In this document: positions 15,901-28,479 of the stretch, one piece after another
Layout of the letters: each line of letters starts with the position of its first letter
How positions within the stretch are numbered: position 1 is the first letter of the stretch
Assembly (NCBI RefSeq): GCF_022458985.1
Contig: NC_061786.1
Location: 18,668,974-18,732,973 of the forward strand
Length of the DNA: 64,000 nt
Direction: 5' to 3'
Source of the DNA: Mugil cephalus
Taxonomy: Eukaryota; Chordata; Actinopteri; Mugiliformes; Mugilidae
Position numbers and translations under genes: made by a program
Notes under the pieces: model-generated
What the model saw: the letters and a program-made list of their open reading frames with translations, nothing else
Told to the model about the DNA's origin: nothing
The model's database searches: none

Positions 15901-16283
15901 TTTAAGGTGTGATGTCCGTGGTGTACAGTGCCCTGGTGATGATGTTGCCCGAGATGAGTGGAGTCGTCCTGCCAGAGACCGTGGAGGACGTTGAGAATCT
16001 GGGAAGGTAAATTATGAAAATGACCTACAAAACATGGCGCAAGGGAAAAGTACTAGAAGTGTTCGGGAATAGCTGCTTAGTGACTGAACTGAAAGGAGAG
16101 AAACTGTGAAAGCTGTGATGTGACAGGCATCTGTAAGTCAAGGACTTGTGACTCTAAATTTACAAAGAGTGAATTGCAACAAAAAGATTCATGCTTGAAT
16201 TCTTAAGGTGTGTTTTTTTTGTGTTTTCTGACAGGAGGAAAGGAAAATCAAGGAAAACGCAAGGACACAGCGTGATAATATGA
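12938..16283 (+). CDS. Organic cation transporter, SLC22A1/2/3 clade (MFS)
   Basis: Eleven exons: 12938-13336, 13678-13781, 13867-14021, 14119-14287, 14395-14512, 14625-14728, 14842-15056, 15156-15264, 15702-15814, 15907-16006 and 16235-16283. The total is 544 residues, the usual SLC22 length. After a short cytosolic start with the [11 protein letters not shown] pattern and TM1 comes a large extracellular loop (about residues 45-125) with several Cys and an N-E-T sequon. The MFS signature GYVADRFGRK lies between TM2 and TM3. PESARWLIS precedes the central loop, a second VDRVGRRS follows, then [12 protein letters not shown] and [11 protein letters not shown] near the C-terminus. The exon layout and loop content fit plasma-membrane polyspecific cation carriers (SLC22A1/2/3), close to SLC22A2 as I recall it, rather than the anion-carrier branch. 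The exact orthologue is not assigned. The substrate is inferred from the family. Confidence 0.88.
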
Positions 16284-18030
16284 AGACACTGAAGCTCTGA
16301 AGAGCAGCGACATTGGTGGATTATTTCCTGCAGTTCTGTGTTTTAACATCACGTCTTGTTGGAGTCTGCTCATTAGATTTATAACCAGTTGTTTATGGGT
16401 TATGCAGCCTTGAGTTACATTATTATTGAGTGTTTATAGAGTTTTGCACTCTGAAGAGATAAAACTAAGAGGGTGCAGCGACGCTAATTTTCGGGCATTA
16501 ACATTATTTATAACTGATGAATTAACATCACCATCCACTAATGGCAATAAGGGTGACGGGACTTACAACACTCAGATTTCTTAAAACAGCGATTAACCTT
16601 TGCTTTAAATATTTGTCTGTTACCTGACACAATATGTCCAAAGCTCACATTAAAGAAATTAGAAGGAAATTGATGGCTTTTTTTTTTTTTTTACCATTCT
16701 TCTTTTTATCATTATCATTCAAAAGGGGGAAGAACTGCAGACCATTGCGTAGACCTCTCCCGGCTCATGTTGATCAGTTGGTCTAGTATTTGAGAGATGA
16801 AGATGAAACACAAGATGAGTCGTCTCGTGGACATTTGACTTAATCACTCCCGTTTCTTTTTTGGTTAACGCCAGTCAGAGTGATCTCTTTCCTGAACGAG
16901 CTAAAACTAAGGCCACTAAAACTAAGGTCACATTCACCATCAGCTAACCAGCTTGGGGTGCTTGGTCTCTTAAAGGATATATGTGGTGTCAACAAATCCT
17001 ATGTAAGGAGTCTGATACTGATTATTCCTGTGGCATGGAGCATTGCTATTGACTAAAAACTATCAAAAACACATCAATGGACTACACTGATCTACTGACG
17101 AAGCTTTTCCTTTGTTAGGATGAACATGAGAGTTCCACTTTACTGTGATTCAAACTAACATTCACAAACTACTATGCACTCTGACTTCTGAAGTGCAAAC
17201 CAAAAATGGGTTTGAATCATGCTGATGCAGCCTTTCATCTGTTTCTTCAATGAATTCTTATAGTAGAAACTATAATGTTTTTCCAACTAACAGATCTTCT
17301 GTGTATGTTCCAACATCCAGACTACAATACCCTTGATTGTTTAGTTTTCGTTTGCCTTTACTGTATATTTAATTGAGGGTTGTTTTTTTGTTAAGGCCTT
17401 TGTCCCATTGTAAGTTTACCCGGGGAAGCGTCGCCGCAGACAACAAAAGCTGCCCCACATACATACCGCTGACTGAATGGGAAGACATGTAACCATAAAT
17501 TGCGCTGAAAATCACTGGTATGCATGAGAAGTGGGATTCCCTCAAGCGTAAATATCCGTGTCGCTGCGAAACGGAGGATGAAAATCTCTCATGGTGACTG
17601 TGAAAAGGTCCCTGGGAGCGATGCACACAGTCGGCATCACATGATGTCTTCTGGATTATTGTTAAAATACACAATAAACTGTCAAACTTTGCACTTTTGC
17701 TGATAAAAATGGCTGGAAATATCTAAAATAAGTTGTCTATTTGGATGCCGATTGTCAGATTTAAGATCAGGAAACTGTTTTTCATGCATAACAAAGAGCC
17801 ACTGACCTGTTAAACGAGGTCAGAGGGGTGTGGGGGCTTCAAGAGGGTATGAGGATGTGGCAATTTTTTTTTTAAAACTCACTGCAGAGGATAAAGAGTT
17901 TATTGAAAAAGAGGTGGGGTCTATTGATAGATGTCAGGCAACTCATGAGAACGTTTCTGGCACAGAATACACCTCTCCTGTTTCAGTGGCAGAGCTGGTT
18001 AGATTTACAACTTAGAGCTGGTTGTTATTA
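16284..18030. other. slc22 3' UTR and afadin upstream region
   Basis: No coding gene is supported. A poly-T run lies near 16,679-16,692. An AATAAA occurs at 17,673-17,678, rather far from the slc22 stop. The block at about 17,400-17,680 has more balanced composition than its surroundings and could be promoter or first-exon sequence for afdn. Confidence 0.35.
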
Positions 18031-18052
18031 AAAAAAAAAAAAAAAAAAAAAA
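18031..18052 (+). repeat. 22-base A tract ending in the afadin start codon
   Basis: An unbroken run of A whose last A is the first base of the ATG at 18052-18054. An in-frame TAG at 18013-18015 just upstream supports this ATG as the start of the open frame. Confidence 0.8.
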
Positions 18053-21000
18053 TGCCAGAGGAGGAGAAACGAGAGAAATTAGCCAAAATCATCCAACAGT
18101 GGAACAACAACAGACTGGACCTGTTTGAAATTACCCAACCTGATGAGGTGAGTCTTCTGCAACCACACATCAAGATTTTGAGATGATTGTTTTAATTACC
18201 AATTAATATTTATAATAGTTACAAATCCAAATACATTGAATAGCTGTAATGTCCTCTGCAGGATGTGCTGTTTATCTAATTTTAGGAAGATATCTGATTC
18301 TTTTTCAAGTTCTCGCCATGTTCTTGACTTTTCATATCAAACAATAATGAGAGTTTATGCCACGTCTGATTTAATGTTTTATATAAACTTTATCTCATAT
18401 CTTGATAATATATTTCAACACAAACAAAAATATTATTCACCAAATAAGAACTTTACCCATATCATATAACAGTGACAACATTTACAGGACGACAAAGCTC
18501 TAACACATAGTGGCTGTGTAAACTTTAAACACAAAAATTGTTAAATCTCATAAACAGAGAATTTATTACACCATTAGTTGATTGTGATTGTGGCCTATGT
18601 TCATTGCGACAAAATAATAATTATTTTACACATAATGAAGTAATTACGTCTACTAAAGCATCATCTTCATCACGCCACTTTTAAAAAATGACAAAATTCA
18701 TTGTCGTTGATTGATGACTACTTCTAATTAAATAATCAGGCAGGTTTTAAGCAGCAATCTATGTCATGAATGGAATATATTTAGCTTCTTGACTGAGGTT
18801 TAGTTTCCTATTAACCCTCAAGTACATACTATTTATCTCTCAGCATCAACTGGTTTTAAGTTCAGATTTGAAGTTTTCTCTTACAGTCTTTTCTCAGGGA
18901 AAAGGTTTTTAAACTCCTAAATAGTCTGTCTAAAGAGTCTAAACATTAACACGTGTGTTTTCTTGCAGAAGCTTGAGTTTCACGGCGTGATGCGCTTCTA
19001 CCTGGAGGATCATGTTGGAGACAACGTGGCCACAAAGTGCCTGCGCGTTTGCAGCAACTCTGCAACTCGCGAGGTCATCGAAACTCTTTCCGAGAAATTC
19101 AGGCCTGATATGAAAATGCTGACTACTAGTTATTCTCTGTTTGAGATCCATAAAAGTAAAGGTAAGCAGTACTTCGCCTGTATTCAACAGAATACAGGTG
19201 AAGAAAAGAGTCTGTCTGCCTCTTTGGTGTGACGATGTTGATAATAAACTTTGATTTTGATAATTTATGTTTTTTTGAAGCAAAATGCTGCTTTCAGACT
19301 CTAAATTTGGAAGATTTCTTGTTTCATTTTAATGTGATAGTTAATCTGTTGCTAGGATGAAAAAAATATGTAGGACAATGTGACATTTTCTGACATTTTA
19401 TAGATGAATCATGGAACTGAAATTATTTTTAAGGTTTATTTGATATTGAAAACAGCTGTAGTTGCACGTCTCGTTTATAAAACATAATGAAGAATTAAAA
19501 ATATCCACAGATTTTTTTGTCTGTCTGTTCTGCGCAGCATGCAGTGAAAGCTGTGTTCACTCAGTCGTGTTTTTTTTGAATGAATATGAATGAATATGCT
19601 TCCATTATTTCTAAGTGTTTTTTGTTTGTCAGAACGCAAATTAGATCTGGATGAGAGGCCTTTAGTCGTACAATTAAACTGGAGCTCAGACAACAGAGAA
19701 GGACGTTTTGTGCTCAAGAAGGACAAGGACAGTTCGCAGGTGACCCTCAAACATGCTACATGTCTGAATTATGAAATAATGAGCCATCTGATATTGATAT
19801 CTATGCTTTGTTTATGTGTTGGTCATTGAAGAAAAACAGTCAAGAGAAAGGAGGTGTGATCCAAAACTTTAAGAGGACGCTATCAAGAAAAGGAAAGAAA
19901 GAGAAGAACAACACTAATGCAGCTGACAAGGTTTCAGAGGAAGAGAACAGGTAAAAATTTGTCATTGTTTGCTTTTTACTGATGGCAGGTATATACTGAT
20001 ATACTGTGCATAACCATCTGAATACCACTCTCTCCTTTCAAATTAATATCCAGGTCAAATGACAACCCACTGAACAACAACAGCATTTATTTGTCTCATT
20101 TTGAAACGCGTAAAAGACAACAGATGCCAACTGCTGCAGGTAAGTGATCTTACACGGACAATATTTAACCTCCACTCAAAAAAGACTGTGTGATAAAAAC
20201 ATATTTTATTCTCAGATCAACCTGGATTACCAGTTGGAGTTACATTCTGTGATAGTTGTGAGTATAAAACTCAAACACAAATTGCTTCCACAACTGTATT
20301 TCCTTTACGTTAGTGCCTCTCCATCTCCCTCTCACAATGTCCTCCTGCCCCCTGCTGGCGTCTTTTACATTTCAGCCGAGGATCCCTTCCTGTCCGCAGT
20401 CATAAATTACACCAACAGCTCCACAGTCCATTTCAAGCTCTCACCTGCATACGTCCTTTACGCCGCGGGCCGGTTTGCCCTGCGACACCATTACGGCCGA
20501 GGCTCTCAACCCTCGGGAGACGCACACAGAGTAGCCTCAATCACAAACAAAATGGTGGCCATGACAGGGACGGTCATCGAGGCAAGTCCATAAAAAACTT
20601 TTAGATATTCTAGGTCTGCAAAGGCAGAATTTATCAAATGGCCTCATTTATAAACATTTAATCTTTAAATGAAGCTATATTTCACCATCACAATATGACA
20701 TGCTGCCATGTTAAAATCATAGGTGCAGGTGTTTCTATGTGGGTTTACATTAATTTATTTGCCTTTCCAGAGGCAGAAGACCATCGCTGGAGCTCTCGCC
20801 TTCTGGATGTCCAACTCCTCCGAGCTGCTAAACTTCCTGAAGAATGACAGAGACCTCAGCCCACTCACGCAGCAGAGTCAGCTGAACCTGTCTCACCTGG
20901 TGCACAGAGCCTACAGGTACAGACCACAACATTCTCCTGAAACATGCACGAATGCAACACTACGTGACTTCTTCAACCTTCTTCCTACTTTGTAAATACT

Positions 21001-24000
21001 GCCCTATACGCAGTATTCACAGTAATAATTCACTCACATAAGTGCATGTGTAAGAGTGCAACTGCAGAAATCTTCACATCTGTTTACATTACAAGAAAAC
21101 AAGAGAATTGTGTATTTTAACTCTAATTCATTTGATGCACAATTCACAGAGAGATGTTTCATTTTTATTTATTCCCTGAAGCTACCTGCTACAGTGTCTA
21201 CAGAACGAGTTAAAGAAACATCTGCCAACTTTTCTGATTGATCCTGAGCAACATGGTGCGTTGCCAGCTGGTATAGGTAAATGTCTCATTATAAATAGTA
21301 CAGCTACAATTGATATTACTCAGTCCTCTCTTGAAAAGATGATTTTCTTTTATGCTGCTGTTACAGAGATGGTGCTCAACACCTTGATGAACGCCATGTC
21401 TCTGTTGCGCCGCTGTCGGGTTAACCCTGCCCTCACCATCCAGCTCTTCTCCCAGCTCTTCCATTTCATCAGCACCTGGCTCTTCAACAAGCTCATGAGC
21501 CCGGAGGCCGGCGCTCCAGGCCTGCGCTCACACTACTGGGGAGCTTCTTTCCGCCAGAGGCTCACCGCCATCGAAGCCTGGGCGGAGAGGCAGGGCCTGG
21601 AGCTGGCTGCCGACTGTCACCTCGGACACATCATCCAGGTATACCCATACCTTCTCTCCATATCTGAATACTGGTAAAAAACGGCACTTGAGCTGCACTT
21701 TTGCTCTGAATTATAATAATAACACAAAGATTTCTACCTCCAGATTTCCACCTAAAATACTGCTGTAAGAACTTCTTACAAGCCAATTCATTTTTTTGAG
21801 CCCTCTGGTTTCATTTAAAGCATCAGAGCATTCATTTCATTTGGTTGTTTCTAGGCAACCACCCTCCTGAAAATGAAAAAGTACTCAATGCAAGACGCGA
21901 AGGACATCCAGAGTACCTGTTTCAAGCTGAACTCGCTGCAGCTGCAGACGCTGCTAGCCGGCTACCTCTATGCAACCAATGAGCCTCACATCCCCCCTGT
22001 GAGTACTTTCAGTCGACTATTACCCTCCACCAATTCCAGCAAAGTCATGTAAGAGAGGAGGATAGCTTGCAAAAATCCACCTAATACTACTGCCAACCTA
22101 AATCTCAACGAGTCAACTCATGTGTACCACAGTCTTATGTGATAATAGCTGGAACAAAATCTCATTACACTATACAACACGTGTCCTGCGATGACAATAA
22201 TGACCATTCTCATTCTTAATTTGATTTTAATAATAGATATAAGCTCAAGGTTTATTGGGAGAGTTTTTTCTGCATGGCAGGAGGTCAGCTGTGGAGTTAG
22301 TAGTATGAATAATTAATGAGGAATGTGTTAATAAATAATATATGAAGGATAGTAAAGTGAGTTGTCACAATACTCTATTGCTATTGAGTGAAACATTGCT
22401 GCGTATGCTGACTGTGAGGTGTGGTGTGTCTAGTCCAAGACGAGACAGGGTAATTATTCTGTAAATGGGCATTAGCCCATGTGCCACAAACCTTAGTCAG
22501 TCAGTAATATTAAAACATTCCAGTCCACATTGTATCAGTATTAACTGCATGAAAGCATAGAGCAAACAACAATGTGTATTTAAATTTATTATTATGTGTA
22601 TCCTTAGCCTTACCGCTATAATTCGTAGTCTTGTGTTGATGGAGGCATTGATTACATTTCAGAGACTCCAGTTTCCTGGACTATTTATTTATATTAAAGT
22701 GTAAGATTTAATGCAGGACTGCTGTGTTTTCCTATGGTAGCTTTCACGAGGCTACCTAATATACAGCTGCTTGGAAAAATATTTGAGGACACTGGATTTT
22801 GTTTTTGTTTTTTTGAAAAAGTTTGTTGAGGATCAGATGTTAACATTAATACAGATATTAACTCATCTTTTCGAAGCAATCCATTCACACATACTGCTTA
22901 ATACAGAATGATGTGTCACGAGGTAGTTAACAAAAGTAAAACCTTAAATTAACAGCACACAAGCACAAGGTTAAGCTGAGACAAGTTCTCAAACACAACA
23001 CAACAGAGCTGGAGGGAAGTCTTAGCTAGCGGCTTAATGCCGTTAGCTTAGGCAAATACAGACCTAACGTTACTACCTGAATATGGACATTTGTAAATAC
23101 AAAACAAAGCAGCGAATGGACAAAAACATATTTACCTCGCTTAAGTAAAGAAAGCAGTCTTGTTCTCCAAGTTCTTCTCAAAACAGAACAGGAGTTCACA
23201 GCAGGAGAGGGAAATCCAGAGGCCCAAAATGGAAGAAATTAACATTAGCAGTAGTTCGTTCAAAAGGGGAAATGAAGCACTCAGTCAAGTTAACATTTGA
23301 CAGAAGGGATTTCGCTCTTTAAAAAAATATAAATATAATTACAAATGTTAGTATATAAGGAGAAAACACGGCGGCCGTTACATGTTTTTAGCTATCTAGC
23401 TAGGAAGCTAACAAACGGCTAACTAGCTAGCTAGCTAGGAAGCTAACAAACGGCTAAGAAACTGGGAATTTAAATAGACCGCTTTCTAAAATATGATATT
23501 GTTTCTAATGATTCGCAGTTTTGGTTATATTATGGCAGAAAATAAAAATACGTTTCCACTGCTGATAATTGTGTTACTAATAATATCACTGTTGCCGGAG
23601 AAAAAAGGCTAAATTGAATCGTGGTGTTACCATGACGACCATACCGCACTTTAGAAATAAGAGAGAAAAAGCTAATATTATTATTATACATTTATTTTTA
23701 CTGTTTAATTTAAATAATTATTAATTATTATTTCATGTGATGTTAAAAAAAAACGTCTGATTTGTTGATCTAAATTATGTTCTAAATAAATCTGCACCTA
23801 TCTTCAACTAGTACAACGTCTACTACTAGCATCTCTACTTAAAACTAGGAAATCAAATCTAATTGGGAAATAAAACAGAAACAAGGACAAATCACCACTT
23901 TTTTTTCTTTTTTTAATGTGTCACTTTGGTTTTCAGTGGCACTGCACAGGTTGTAATTTTTGTACCTAAGTCAACATAGCATTGTAATACTTCACTACAG

Positions 24001-27000
24001 CTAAAAGTAGCGCTTTGGTGCAAGAATTAACAACGTAACTGCACACAAACCAGTGTGATTTATTATTAAAACATACAGTTATATTGCGGAATTTATGCGA
24101 TAATAGATAAGATGCACCTTTATTGATCCATGTTGGACAAATTCCAAATAAACCGTAGCAATAATATAAAAATTTGTAAGAAAAAGCAGAAATCTGCACA
24201 TACAAATGTTAAGAATATAGCAATAAGAATAAATATTATGTGTGTGCACCTTGTGTATTCATGCGACCATGTGCAAAATGAAAACGAAGGAAATCACTTA
24301 ATAATTACTTACCTCAGAATTACTTTGAGCTACAACATACATAAACATTTAAAGCAAACTTACAAGCGGCTTCATCGTTATCAGCATTATAACATCACTA
24401 TGTATGTTGTCCTTCTCCACCTGTGCAGGGAGGTCAGAGGTCAGACTCATCTTCAGTGCTGTACAGCAAGCAAATTAAATGTCCCCTTCGTGATGCCCTG
24501 TCACAAAATGACGAACGTCGATCTGGTCCCATCCCCTACACCGACCTTTTCCTGATATATTTCCGCTGTCTAATCCCGTGTCTGTCATCAGGACTTGATC
24601 GATGCCGTAGTGACGGCCGCCTCGGCCTCAGCAGATAACCTGATTCGGAGTGAAGGACGGGACGTCCAGCTGGAGGAGAGCCTCGACCTCCACTTGCCTT
24701 TCCTGCTGCCGGAGGGAGGATACTCCTGTGACACCGTGAAAGGAATCCCTGCAGGGTTCAGAGAGTTTCTGGAGCCAATTTGCCAGAAAGGTATAAAAAC
24801 TTATCCTTCAGCTCCCAGCTTTGTCACGTATTTGTATTATATTACATCTTTTTCTTGCAGGTCTCTGCTCTTTGACATCTCAACCTAACCCTAAGGGCGA
24901 CTGGACCGTGTTCTTCAGTGAATCTATTGCTGCTGAGGAGAGGACGTACCTGGTAAAGTAAAACGCTGTTTATATTCTGCAAGATGTGTTAAAATTTAAG
25001 TTTAACTGCATCTTCTACCACAGGCAGCGCACAGACAACCAGAGATTGAGACGATCATACTGAACAAACCCTTGAACAGTGGGATGGGGATCAGCATTGT
25101 GGCAGCCAAGGTGACCGCCTCGATTCAGTCCACCCCAAACGTGTCGACCAATTAACCAGCCTCCGTGTTGTTTTGACAGGGAGCAGGCCAGGGAAACCTC
25201 GGCATCTACATTAAATCTATCGTCAGAGGAGGACCGGCTGAGATGGTGAGATCTGACACAGGTTAGATCCAGCTGAACTTGTAGAAAACACTGTTCAACT
25301 TAAATCATGTGTGTGCAGAATGGAAGATTAACGGCTGGGGATCAGCTGATCAGTGTGGACGGTCAAAGCCTGGTTGGATTCGGCCAAGAAAGGTAGCTAC
25401 GTACATAAATAGTGGGGGAAAAGTTAATGTTTTTAGTCTCTCGGAGCTCTGAGCTTTTCATCCTGCGCCACTTGAGGTAGATGCTTGTGGTTTCTGAAAG
25501 AAATCATCGTCCTTACGATCCACAAACTAATGATGCATTTTCTTTGCTATGCTCACTAATTTAGGGCAGCAGCTATCATGATGCAAACCGGCCCCATTGT
25601 GACCTTAGAGGTTGCGAAGTTTGGAGCGAGCTACCACGGCCTGGGAGCTCTGCTGAGCGAACAAGACAGAACTACAGGTAAAAAAAATACGCTTTTAGTC
25701 AAAACATAGTCACTTTCTGCTCTTTAGTGCATCATCTTTTTAAAATTTTCTTCTCAAGGTGATAGAGGAGATGCTAAGTCCAGCAGTGAAGCAAACCGGC
25801 TGTACAGTCACGGATGCAGCAAAAGAAAAAAAGACCAGATAATGCAGAGAAACAGACAACTGTATCGCTCCAACCCCAACGTGACCAGTGAGTGCTTCCC
25901 GTTTTTTGGTTCACTCGTTGCTGCCAGGCGCAAGCAGCAGCACAGATTCCCTCAATGTGAAATATGCTAAAAGCTCCAGGGTGAGTCATTACGCGAGCTG
26001 CAGTATTTTTACCTTCTCCTTATTCCAGCAGACTTTCGCCTGGAGGAAGGGGATGAACCCGGTGACCCCGCCGTGAGAGGAAACAACATCGTTTCTGTCT
26101 CCAGCGCCAATCTCTGCGCCGATGTGAGGTTTTTCCACATTTAGTTGACGTTTTGTCGAGTTTTTTTTTTTTACTTTAGTTGTTAGTGGTGACAAACGAT
26201 AGGAACTGAATCAACGGCGAAAAAGATTTTCCACATTTTCAGTGTAAAAATACCCATATAATTAATCTGCTCGGACAGTTCTTTGGACATTTTGAGAGTA
26301 CAAAATGTGAGAAACAAAATACCGATAATTAAACTACTGCTGCTTTTATTTCACAAAATATTTACATTTTGTCTCTATTCAGTCATTTCACAGGCAATGC
26401 CTGACACTTCCCAACCCTAAATCCCAGGATAAGAAGGCAGCTGAACCAGGTCGACCTCAGCAAACATTCAAAGCGTCTTGGAGACCTTTAGATGCTCAGA
26501 GCTCCAGTAAGAGGACCTACATGGTATGTCCTGACGTAACTTTCATCATCATTTGTTGCATTTACTTGCACTTGTCGGTAAATGCTGTAAAAATCTCCAT
26601 AATCTTTCCCAAGCGCCAAGCCCTCTCACAGGAGAACTTGTGTGTGGACAGTGGAGGCCCCCTGCTGGACGAAAAGCAGAACACGTGGGCCCTCACGGAC
26701 CAGGGTGCGAGGCAAACAGCGAGCCACTACTCGTCTTTCCCAATCCGCTCGAGCGTTTCCAGTCACGACATCCTCTCTGACGAGCAGCGGGGGGGCAGCC
26801 GGACAAGCGGCGCCGGTGTGTGGAGAACCCCTTTCTCGCAGCTTTCAGCGTCCACACCCTCCATCCAGCCAATACGCATCGACATCCCCATAACCAGAGC
26901 CGTGAACTCGCACTCAAACCCTCCACTCACCACCTTCCGGCAGAGCTCGTCCGTGCTGGCGGCGAGGAAGTGCCAAACTCTTAAAGTCGGCGGACACAAG

Positions 27001-28246
27001 CCTCAAAGCCACATTTATGTGTGTCCCATTGCTGCGACAAAGAAGAAATCGCTCCTGCAGCCGCAGCAGCAGCAGCAGCAAAGATGCAGCGCGCGGAGAG
27101 ATCAAGCAGTGAAACCCCAAGTGAGCATCACTCCAACCAAACACGTTTCCTTCCAAGAACCTCCCCCTCAGCAGGCGAGGAGCCCCGAGAGGCCGAGGGA
27201 GCCCCGCCAGCTGCCCGACCCGTGGAGGAGGGAGGCCCAGGAGAAGCTGGAGAAGCAGCGGCGGCTCCGGGTGGTGGAGCTCCTGGGGCGGGAGGTGCGA
27301 GAGCTCCAGGCCAGAGCGGAGCGCACGGCGGAGGAGAGCGAGCGGCTACGCAAGCTCAGCCTGGAGTGGCAGTTTCAGAGGAGGCTGCAGGAGATTCAGC
27401 AGAGAGGAGAAGACGAGGAGGAAGATGAGGACTTGGACATGATGGTGACGTTGCAGCAGCTGGAGGCGAGAGCGCAGGTGAAGGTTTAACGGGGAAATAA
27501 GCTTTAAATGAGCTTTTAATTTATAACTGAAACGCTGAAGACCCCTGCTTAAAAACTAAATTTAAAGCCACAATAATTTCATATATTTATTTATTTTCCC
27601 TTTAGAACAAGAGCAGCTCTGTTGGAAATGACAACAAGGAGCAGAAAGAGGTAGAGAAGGCGACAAGAACTCATCTCCCTGAAAAGGAGCATGAGGCAAA
27701 GACAGGTAATAAATTCACATGAAAGAAGGGTAAATGTTTTGCCGTCACTTTCATTTATTTAACACAGTTTGCGTTTTCGTCATTTCATTTCAAACGTCCT
27801 TATTCTTGGCAGCTGGAAGACGGAGCGGGCTGAGTCACGACGGTCACAACGTGGCATCGGAACAGTGAGTGTACAGTTCTTGGCGTATGGAGATTGAAAT
27901 GTAATCCACTTTAATGGGCAGCTCTTTGTGCAGCGCTTCCACTCGCGATGACACAGCCACGCACAGCAAGAAAGCAATTATGGCCTTTCGCACGCGCTCT
28001 GTTTGCAAGCGTATCCCTGAGTAAAAGAAACGTACAGAACCACACCCCAAAAAAAAAAAATCAGTTTTTTTAAAACAGCACAGTTGTTTTTGGTTCCCCA
28101 TAAGTAATGCTATTCAAGTATTTCCACTGCTGTCGTGGTTTTATATTTGCAGGAACCAGCGAGAGAAAACGAGGAGGCTGTCGGCTCCTGAGAAGCTCAC
28201 TTTCAAGGAGCGTCAGCGTCTCTTTTCCCTGGCGTCCAGTGCATGA
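18052..28246 (+). CDS. afdn: Afadin paralogue lacking the RA2 and FHA domains
   Basis: Twenty-three exons join in phase: 18052-18147, 18969-19161, 19633-19739, 19832-19950, 20054-20139, 20376-20581, 20771-20916, 21182-21276, 21367-21638, 21855-21998, 24592-24790, 24861-24952, 25024-25110, 25180-25245, 25319-25392, 25565-25677, 25759-25887, 26029-26123, 26383-26523, ~26614-27477, 27606-27705, 27813-27864 and 28153-28246; 1,189 residues. Residues 33-130 form Ras-association domain 1 (LEFHGVMRFYLED). A basic linker has GVIQNFKRTLSRKGKKEK. The dilute domain starts at about 201 (FLSAVINYTNSSTVHFKLSP) and runs to about 560. The PDZ lies at about 590-685 with GMGISIVAAKGAGQ. A coiled coil at about 1022-1105 starts at DPWRREAQEKLEKQ, and the end is LTFKERQRLFS plus six residues. 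Afadin links nectins and Rap/Ras signalling to actin at adherens junctions. Compared with human afadin (about 1,820 residues), RA2, FHA and the final F-actin-binding tail are missing. The start of exon 20 and the 26029/26032 acceptor are uncertain. Confidence 0.9.
20140..20375 (+). other. 236-bp afadin intron at the site of the missing RA2 and FHA domains
   Basis: GT at 20140, AG at 20374-20375, phase 1 on both sides; the junction codon reads GCC (Ala) before E-D-P-F. At this point canonical afadin has roughly 450 residues containing RA2 and FHA, but no coding similarity to them is seen in these 236 bases. A CTCF-core-like motif (reverse strand) lies at 20344-20360. Confidence 0.75.
20576..20587 (+). 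other. GC-AG intron donor in afadin
   Basis: Exon 6 ends ATCGAG (last base 20581) and the intron starts GCAAGT instead of GTAAGT. The next exon resumes at 20771 with RQKTIAGALAF in frame, as in other afadins. The remaining donor bases fit the strong consensus expected for GC donors. Confidence 0.8.
21999..24591 (+). other. Longest afadin intron (2.6 kb), AT-rich, no nested gene seen
   Basis: It lies between coding exons 10 and 11. It contains the CTAGCTAGG repeat pair at 23399-23457 and a stretch near 24,095-24,140 ('CACCTTTATTGATCC') that resembles the 3' tails of teleost non-LTR elements. No other gene is supported. Confidence 0.5.
23399..23457 (+). repeat. Two direct copies of a 24-bp CTAGG/AAGCTAACAAACGG unit with a CTAG microrepeat
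   Basis: The same 24-base unit starts at 23399 and at 23434, separated by an (ACTAGCTAG)-type spacer; both copies are identical by eye. Confidence 0.85.
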
Positions 28247-28473
28247 ACGAAGCTCAAAGCGTCAAAAAGAAAAAAAAGGAAATGTTATAACTTGCCAACA
28301 CTGTTATACAAAATGTACAGCACTACGTTAATGGCAGTGTGTATGAAACTGCTGTAGAATTGTTAGTTAAACAGGTGATGCTGTGGTAATTTCACTTCGG
28401 CTTATTATTTTTGTCGTCCAGGACAAACATGTTTTTTTGTGTTTAAACTTCTTGTATTTTCCTTCTCACGAAT

Positions 28474-28479
28474 AATAAA
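28474..28479 (+). terminator. Polyadenylation signal of the afadin gene
   Basis: AATAAA 228 bases after the afadin TGA, and only 100 bases before the stop codon of the convergent dusp23. Confidence 0.6.

Noticed and set aside
17369-17674. 101-codon minus-strand ORF upstream of afadin
   Set aside because: No recognisable domain and no consensus start or splice context.
20144-20593. 149-codon ORF reading through from intron 5 into exon 6
   Set aside because: Only the part from 20376 matches afadin; the earlier part is intron sequence that stays open by chance.
26642-27428. Alternative-frame ORFs over the large afadin exon
   Set aside because: The frame ending in the coiled coil with DPWRREAQEKLEKQ is the afadin frame; the others are GC-rich shadows.
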